From Hydractinia symbiolongicarpus (taxonomy: Eukaryota; Cnidaria; Hydrozoa; Anthoathecata; Hydractiniidae), in assembly GCF_029227915.1 (NCBI RefSeq), contig NC_079885.1, forward strand, positions 12,847,001-12,911,000: 64,000 nt of DNA, read 5' to 3'. Positions within the stretch are counted from its first letter, which is position 1. Each line of letters begins with the position of its first letter. Both the position numbers and the translations under genes were made by a program. The notes under the pieces were generated by a model. The model was not told the origin of the DNA, searched no databases, and saw nothing but the letters and a program-made list of their open reading frames with translations. Positions 62,301 through 64,000 of this stretch are shown here, in pieces.

Positions 62301-64000
62301 TTGGATTTTTCAAAATCATTGATGAAAACATTGCACCATTTGGAGTCATAAAATCGAAATTTCTACAATTAGCTCTCCTTATTATGGATGTATTCTGTGG
62401 GCAAATGACAAGTAAGGTTTTACTTAAGATCATAACATCTTTCTGTGCAAGCTGCCAGCCAATATGACGCACATATTCTAACCATCAGATCTTACAGTGA
62501 ATGGTCACTGTATGTCATACAGGCGTAAAACTCAGTCGTAAACTGGAAGACGTAACTTACAGTTTCAAATCATCTTTACATGCAAAATGGCTGAATCGTA
62601 GAAGAAAGAGCGATCGTTATCAATGGATGGAAAACAGCTGGAATTTGTGATGCAATCAAGATGGCAACTAAATAACTACCCTTTTTAGATCCATTTCAGC
62701 AAATATCTCCGCTGATGATATCACCCCAACACAACTGATGCTTCGAACTTCGAAGTGTCAAATTATCTGATTGGAAGCTTCGTTAACGATAGGGAATACG
62801 ATTCTGGATCTGAATGGGGAGATGAAAAAGATCATGTTGATCCGCAAAATTAAATACCCGCGAAATATACCATATTGCCCATACGCGAAATTAAATACTC
62901 GCCAAGATTTGTACCCTTAAGATATAAAGAGTGTGGAAATGCTGAAGAAAAAAAATTTTAGGTCGGAAGTATTTTGATGGAAAAAGAAAGTATTTTTATG
63001 GAAATATAAAATCTCGTTGAATATTATCGTTTAGTTGTCGAGCTTCAGGAGGAAGGCTGTGATTTTACCACTTTATTCCACTGGCTTCATTTTGTGCTTT
63101 GTTGTCTTATCAACAGCACTGGATATATTGTTACTTTAAGGCTGACAAATTTTCTTTGCTCTGCGACAAACTCACATTTACAGCGACGTAAAAAACATAC
63201 ACAACTGAAGCTTTCAAACTAAATTTTTCAAATCCATTGATTACCGTGGCTTAATGTGAGTAGGTTTGGTTTAATTTCGTGAGTTAATTTTTGTTTTCAC
63301 TTTCTCAATTGGGTGAGAAAGTGAAAACAAGTTAAAAAATATAGCTACTCAAAAATTAACCCATGTTAGTGTGAGTAAGCATCGGCAAACACCTTTTTAG
63401 AAGATTAGCAGATGTTCTCTATAAAGGCGAATCTCCACGGGACGATTCTTACGACGTAAATCATCAATATTCGAATTTGATTGGTCGCGATTTTCGTCAT
63501 GACGAAAAGTTGAATTGGTTTCCACTATTCCTCACAAACATCGTCGCGAATATCGTCCAGTGGAGATTCGGCTTTAAGCATAGTCTTGGAAACACTACAT
63601 TTTAGAGAGCAAGAAAATAATGTTATGGTAATAGATGCCAATCCGTTCTTATTTCTTGTTTCACATAAACAAGCAAACAAACGAACAAACCAAAGAACTT
63701 TCACCCTCGTTAAAAAACTTACCATGCTTTAGAAATTTGTTTGGGCGTTAATGATACATTAAAAGTGGCGCAAACTTGATACACGTTTTCGCCCGCCATC
63801 ACTTCACCAAATCCCTTCTTTTTTACTGCGGTTTTCACAAGTGCTTGCGCTTTCAAGATTAGTGTCTTATCGAGTTTCAAAGGCGATGCTAAATGTAATT
63901 TTCGATAGCCATTATGAATACGCAAGGCTTGGTTGTTAAAATCTTTTTCCGAGATGCTGCACACAATCGCAGCTACGATGTACAAACAGCTTAAAGCCGA
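29380..64000 (-). CDS. Giant secreted CAP protein with Asn-rich, Gly/Ala-rich and Gly-Ser-Asn repeat segments (5' end outside window)
   Basis: Visible exons, in order: 64000-63723 (continuing beyond the window), 50314-50022, 48663-44830, 44184-41845, 32882-32660, 32383-29380. They total 9,972 nt, 3,323 residues plus stop; all junctions are GT-AG and phase-compatible (2,1,1,1,2). Layout from the window edge: hydrophobic signal-like start, CAP-A to about residue 175, Asn/Thr-rich region 191-1468, Gly/Ala silk-like region 1469-2248, CAP-B to about 2410, Gly-Ser-Asn repeats to about 3190, a Pro/Cys cassette and a very basic tail. CAP-A and CAP-B keep the four cysteines but lack tetrad His residues. 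It lies directly upstream of the four-CAP gene in the same orientation, so the two may be tandem relatives. A structural extracellular role (matrix, cuticle-like sheath, capsule or adhesive) is inference. Chief doubt: the long introns (13.4 and 9.0 kb) rest on phase and domain logic alone. Confidence 0.7.
29820..30500 (-). repeat. Higher-order 108/120-bp repeat in last exon
   Basis: The landmark gaaccgctgcc (or gaaccgttgcc) recurs at 29843, 29963, 30083, 30191, 30299 and 30407, giving spacings of 120, 120, 108, 108 and 108 bp. Each unit encodes a Gly/Ser block with regularly spaced Lys ([11 protein letters not shown] type). All spacings are multiples of 12, so the frame is preserved. Confidence 0.9.
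30940..32110 (-). repeat. 24-bp tandem repeat encoding GNGSGSGN octads
   Basis: Dozens of copies of a 24-bp unit (plus strand ccgtttccattaccagatcc plus acta) run through the last exon, broken by short 12-bp deletions that give runs of GN. Unit-to-unit differences (acct/acca, gatcc/gaacc) are shared by blocks of copies, pointing to repeated local duplication. Confidence 0.92.
32384..32659. other. Short intron in CAP-B
   Basis: A 276-bp phase-2 intron in the conserved Trp codon. Nothing else is seen in it. Confidence 0.7.
32660..32882 (-). CDS. Giant CAP gene exon: first half of CAP-B
   Basis: Encodes [18 protein letters not shown] through [18 protein letters not shown] and DEAVIHW. The tetrad His of LEHS is Pro here (LQPS), while GENLA is intact. 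Acceptor TTACTAG|AT, phase 1; donor CACTG|GTAATT in the Trp codon. Same length (223 nt) as the CAP1 first-half exon of the four-CAP gene. Confidence 0.82.
32920..33171. other. Intron DNA with CGCGAAAATTAAT-type motifs
   Basis: Contains cgcgcgaaaattaatacgcg near 32927, gcgcgaaaataaatactcga near 33137 and a diverged similar block between. The same short motif recurs at about 13680, 56960, 58745 and 62850, suggesting remnants of one small repeat family. Confidence 0.4.
33172..33904 (-). mobile_element. Helitron-like short element, inverted relative to the 12.5-13.2 kb copy
   Basis: Read on the minus strand it begins TCTCTATAATAATACGCC at 33904 and ends GTGGA-TTTC-TCCACGGG, then CGACTAG at 33172, followed by T. 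About 733 bp. Its body matches the unit at 12494-13244 over most of its length: shared landmarks are the tgacgtcac/aagttattt block, the accctagttacccacgcg block and the ccgaaacggattt block. It is non-coding and lies in the 9.0-kb intron between the Gly/Ala exon and CAP-B. Confidence 0.7.
35578..35711. repeat. 134-bp fold-back palindrome
   Basis: The left arm (atatacaataggtaaacata onward) pairs almost perfectly with the right arm ending tatgtttacctattgtatat, around a GC-rich centre ctccgctgcgcgtc. Arms are about 60 bp with a few mismatches and small bulges. This looks like a small fold-back element nested in the 34.5-36.6 kb element. Confidence 0.9.
36257..36305. repeat. Short hairpin
   Basis: aaaggacagggctgtt and its inverse aacagccctgtctttt flank a T-rich 17-base loop. 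It lies within the 2.2-kb TIR element. Confidence 0.8.
36641..37160. other. Intron stretch without recognised feature
   Basis: AT-rich DNA between two mobile elements, with no ORF of note. Confidence 0.5.
37161..39614. mobile_element. 2.45-kb element with long (0.7-0.8 kb) inverted repeats and an integrase-like remnant
   Basis: aaaatccgtgacgtaaaagg at 37161 is mirrored by tcacggatttt at 39614. The two arms (37161-37890 and about 38795-39614) are inverted copies throughout, including a coding-like block. The 0.9-kb centre contains the continuation of that block. Extensive A/T-rich gaaaattgaaattt sequence fills the outer arms. The element lies in the 9.0-kb intron of the giant CAP gene. Confidence 0.7.
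37582..38120 (+). pseudogene. Integrase-core-type transposase fragment
   Basis: Exon-like block 37582-37846 encodes [32 protein letters not shown] and [13 protein letters not shown]. After an intron-like gap of about 130 bp (starting GTATGT), 37979-38117 continues VGPT, then a stop in place of an expected residue, then [20 protein letters not shown] and [19 protein letters not shown] recall this GxxYGRRxxxGxL / VAPxxHQxRR pattern from integrase-core DDE proteins common in cnidarian and fish genomes (recollection). The first block has an inverted duplicate at about 38830-39110. Dead: internal stop and missing catalytic domain. Confidence 0.5.
39615..41844. other. Intron stretch without recognised gene
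   Basis: Rich in A/T runs up to about 39840, then unremarkable intron DNA. A minus-strand ORF of 61 codons at 41190-41375 has no support. Confidence 0.5.
41845..44184 (-). CDS. Giant CAP gene exon: Gly/Ala/Ser-rich silk-like region, 780 codons
   Basis: Starts with [13 protein letters not shown] and a Gly/Ser/Arg region with [14 protein letters not shown]-type repeats (about 43800-44080). It continues as a long Gly/Ala domain built on a hexad such as GAGGAA, encoded by an 18-bp unit that is most regular at about 43035-43210. It ends in a Ser/Asn/Glu-rich tail finishing SAGDDLG. Acceptor TATTATAG|CC and donor TTGG|GTAAGT are both phase 1. Ala-Gly repeats of this kind occur in silk fibroins and other extracellular fibrous proteins; the analogy is compositional only. 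Base composition is distinctly GC-richer than the surrounding introns. Pro-rich plus-strand ORFs here are shadows. Confidence 0.75.
43035..43210 (-). repeat. 18-bp repeat coding for Gly/Ala hexads
   Basis: About nine near-perfect copies of gcaccacctgctcctgcc (plus strand) encode successive GGAAGA/GAGGAA hexads on the minus strand. More diverged copies extend on both sides, over about 42400-43500. Confidence 0.9.
44185..44829. other. Intron between the Asn-rich and Gly/Ala-rich exons
   Basis: A 645-bp phase-1 intron, GTATGT to TATTATAG. A short palindrome gtacaacggggcatttgtccc cannot be extended; otherwise nothing is recognised. Confidence 0.6.
44830..48663 (-). CDS. Giant CAP gene exon: Asn/Thr/Ser-rich linker, 1,278 codons
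   Basis: A continuous 3.8-kb open exon. It begins [14 protein letters not shown], is basic and Asn/Gln/His-rich, and contains seven tandem MNNSHS units (47201-47326). It carries well over twenty N-x-S/T sequons, for example NNTT, NATR, NHTK and NKTS, so heavy N-glycosylation is possible. The C-terminal third changes to an acidic Asp/Glu-rich stretch ([26 protein letters not shown]), followed by basic clusters ([16 protein letters not shown]) that could be proprotein cleavage sites, and a Gln/Thr/Asn end. Acceptor GCTTATAG|TC, phase 1; donor AATG|GTATGT, phase 1. No known domain recognised. As a phase 1-1 exon it can be inserted or lost without shifting the frame. Confidence 0.75.
47201..47326 (-). 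repeat. 18-bp repeat coding for MNNSHS x7
   Basis: Seven in-frame copies of an 18-bp unit (plus strand tgactattattcatagag, with a/g variants) encode seven consecutive MNNSHS hexapeptides. Each contains an N-N-S sequon. The near identity suggests recent expansion within the coding exon. Confidence 0.93.
48664..49411. other. Intron stretch, AT-rich
   Basis: Part of the 1.4-kb intron between CAP-A and the Asn-rich exon. It contains ataaatat-type low-complexity sequence at about 48970-49090. No gene recognised. Confidence 0.5.
49412..49665 (+). mobile_element. Head-to-tail pair of short Helitron-like elements
   Basis: Unit 1 (49412-49540) starts TCTCTTTAATAATAGCC and ends CCCGTGGATTTTTTTCACGGG then CTAG. 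Unit 2 (49541-49665) starts directly with TCTATATTATAATACC and ends ACGTGGATTTATCCATGGG then CTGG (CTRR). They share the aaaggacgggcga block with the 12-kb array. They lie in the intron of the giant CAP gene before the Asn-rich exon. Confidence 0.65.
50022..50314 (-). CDS. Giant CAP gene exon: second half of CAP-A
   Basis: Reads [53 protein letters not shown] and YCKNLKRD, then a Lys-rich connector. The usual GHFTQ is ESFTQ, so the second tetrad His is lost too. Acceptor CTTTAG|GTACG, phase 2. The donor ACACAAG|GTATTT is phase 1 and joins 48663 in frame, bypassing the stop that follows at 50014. Upstream intron: 13.4 kb of transposon-rich DNA. Confidence 0.75.
50315..51949. other. Start of the 13.4-kb intron, no recognised gene
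   Basis: No ORF with recognisable content. A (TA)n-rich block at about 51389-51430 is the only low-complexity feature. The 65-codon ORF at 51487 is unsupported. Confidence 0.5.
51950..52415. mobile_element. 466-bp pogo/Tigger-like MITE with TA target duplication
   Basis: The left end CAGTGGACTCTCTATGCCTC (51950) and the right end ...AGTAATAGTCCACTG (52415) are inverted repeats beginning CAGTGGACT, each flanked by TA (51948-51949 and 52416-52417). Internal ttatagagagg / gagattcgggttatag blocks resemble pogo-like subterminal sequence. There is no transposase, so it is non-autonomous. Confidence 0.75.
52416..55519. other. Intron stretch rich in AGCT/GCTAGC words
   Basis: No gene recognised. 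Runs of gctagctagc occur at about 53044-53082 and scattered agctagc words continue to about 55100. A (tcta)n microsatellite lies at about 53440-53472. Confidence 0.5.
53440..53472. repeat. (TCTA)n microsatellite
   Basis: About eight tetranucleotide units, with one interruption (tacc). Confidence 0.85.
55520..55732 (-). other. Unassigned minus-strand ORF
   Basis: A 70-codon stretch of charged, balanced composition ([40 protein letters not shown]) that looks more coding-like than its surroundings. No splice partner or family is recognised; it could be a fragment of a mobile element or a chance ORF in the 13.4-kb intron. Confidence 0.25.
55733..57485. other. Intron stretch with repeated GCGACATTTATT motif
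   Basis: Around 55873-55990 the word tgcgacat/tgcgacgt followed by ttattgtt occurs five times at irregular spacing. Near 56940-57000 a gtacccttggggtacaaatt block with aaatttcgcgg motifs resembles the ends of other small repeats here. A 60-codon ORF at 56053-56235 has no recognised family. Confidence 0.4.
57486..57640 (+). mobile_element. tRNA-derived SINE-like element
   Basis: A tRNA-like head starts ggcgcgtggccttgtggtta (A-box-like tggccttgtgg) and reaches ggttcggtcc, a B-box-like sequence one base short of consensus. It is followed by a conserved-looking body (gcaagtgtcttcagcacag, ccatgtgaggg). I recall this head-plus-core arrangement from SINEs of corals and anemones (recollection). The missing base, the lack of a proper acceptor stem and the appended body argue against a working tRNA gene. 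Confidence 0.5.
58331..58735 (+). pseudogene. Pogo-like transposase, N-terminal (DNA-binding) remnant
   Basis: Plus-strand fragments with stops and frameshifts read [50 protein letters not shown] and [20 protein letters not shown] up to ETFPE. This order (basic helix-turn-helix region, then GRPLLLG) matches the N-terminal half of pogo-like transposases. The next expected segment resumes only at about 61833, so the element appears split by about 3.1 kb of other DNA. Confidence 0.55.
58894..60178 (-). pseudogene. Pogo-like transposase pseudogene, minus strand
   Basis: Minus-strand blocks in order: [17 protein letters not shown] and [13 protein letters not shown] (60110-59930, in two frames); the DDE domain start [20 protein letters not shown] (59784 on) with [33 protein letters not shown] after an in-frame stop at 59467; [20 protein letters not shown] after a frameshift; [20 protein letters not shown] after another, ending near 58894. 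Two catalytic Asp positions (NIDQT, IIDVF) and the third-acidic region (QPLDLTVNG) are visible. The stop and frameshifts make it non-functional. Confidence 0.65.
60179..60785. other. Intron stretch without recognised feature
   Basis: AT-rich; the small plus-strand ORF at 60248-60436 is Phe/Leu-rich and unsupported. Confidence 0.4.
60786..61166 (+). pseudogene. HIRAN-like domain fragment
   Basis: An open block after a TAA at 60783 reads [50 protein letters not shown] and a short tail. The pattern N-x-x-D-x-x-A-[IV]-x(n)-[IV]VGH[VL]PREIS-x(n)-RG-x(n)-PQGGLEIPC is what I recall from HIRAN-type domains of transposon-associated or orphan cnidarian proteins (recollection). No Met start or other domain is nearby, so it is a fragment, perhaps carried by the insertion that split the pogo element. 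Confidence 0.4.
61125..61194. repeat. 19-bp perfect inverted repeat
   Basis: AGACCCAGCGTAATTTTTC (61125-61143) and its exact inverse (61176-61194) flank a 32-base spacer. It may be paired element ends or a hairpin at the 3' edge of the HIRAN-like fragment. Confidence 0.85.
61600..62860 (+). pseudogene. Pogo-like transposase, DDE and C-terminal remnant
   Basis: A short basic ORF with [15 protein letters not shown] (61613-61735) comes first. At about 61833 the frame reads [17 protein letters not shown], the segment expected after the N-terminal remnant at 58331-58735. Next are [20 protein letters not shown] and [17 protein letters not shown] (61997-62290), [18 protein letters not shown] (about 62380-62430), [16 protein letters not shown] (about 62620-62670) and an acidic end ([16 protein letters not shown]) near 62790-62840. 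Stops and frameshifts throughout. Confidence 0.6.
62861..63722. other. Intron DNA before the first visible exon's donor
   Basis: This is the 5' part of the 13.4-kb intron on the minus strand. It contains cgaaattaaatac motifs at 62850-62930 and a 17-bp-stem hairpin at 63291-63330, but no gene. Confidence 0.5.
63291..63330. repeat. Perfect 17-bp-stem hairpin
   Basis: TTGTTTTCACTTTCTCA pairs exactly with TGAGAAAGTGAAAACAA around a 6-base loop attggg. No flanking transposon ends were identified. Confidence 0.85.
63723..64000 (-). CDS. Giant CAP gene, first visible exon: signal-like segment and first half of CAP-A (partial)
   Basis: From the window edge the frame reads [17 protein letters not shown], a hydrophobic run like the core of a signal peptide, then [28 protein letters not shown] and the split Trp. 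The start codon is outside the window. The expected LEHS motif is replaced by [11 protein letters not shown], so the first tetrad His is missing. The donor GCATG|GTAAGT is phase 2 and matches 50314. The apparent ORF start at 63985 is a TTG and should not be taken as the real start. Confidence 0.75.

Noticed and set aside
63719-63985. Translation start at 63985
   Set aside because: The codon is TTG, and the hydrophobic frame continues upstream to the window edge; the real start lies outside.

Overview
The window is AT-rich animal DNA with kilobase introns and GT-AG splicing. It is dominated by two multi-exon genes on the minus strand, read from high to low coordinates, that encode secreted CAP-superfamily (SCP/PR-1/GAPR-1-like) proteins. 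The transposon mix (a Helitron with a protease-like N-terminus, pogo-like and integrase-like DDE elements, a tRNA-derived SINE), the large introns and CAP proteins joined to Gly-rich segments suggest an invertebrate, most likely a cnidarian and perhaps a hydrozoan. That placement is inference, not proof.

Layout. 0-2.8 kb: minisatellites in gene-free DNA. 3.03-3.43 kb (+): probable last two exons of a small unidentified gene, converging on the first CAP gene. 3.95-26.26 kb (-): a nine-exon gene with a signal peptide, four CAP domains and Gly/Ala-rich linkers, 1,579 residues. Every intron is phase-compatible, and every CAP domain is cut inside the same Trp codon. Its introns hold a decayed Helitron (4.9-10.1 kb), a head-to-tail array of short Helitron-like elements (11.7-13.2 kb), a single-exon plus-strand ORF of unknown function (16.76-17.43 kb) and a 16-bp minisatellite (19.3-19.5 kb). 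26.3-29.4 kb: intergenic.

29.38 kb to beyond 64 kb (-): a second, giant CAP gene. Six exons are visible: CAP half-exons, a 3.8-kb Asn/Thr-rich exon, a 2.3-kb Gly/Ala silk-like exon, a second CAP, then a 3.0-kb last exon of Gly-Ser-Asn repeats ending in a Pro/Cys segment and a basic tail. At least 3,323 residues lie in the window, and the 5' end is outside it. Its introns are full of mobile elements: a Helitron-like copy, a 2.2-kb TIR element with a 134-bp palindrome, a 2.45-kb long-inverted-repeat element with an integrase-like fragment, a TA-flanked MITE, a SINE and nested pogo-like transposase remains.

How the genes might work together (inference): both look like large extracellular structural or matrix proteins in which small folded CAP domains punctuate long disordered or silk-like segments. 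The four-CAP protein keeps the His/Glu tetrad in all its domains, while the giant one has lost tetrad His residues. No rRNA gene, ordinary tRNA gene or CRISPR array was seen.
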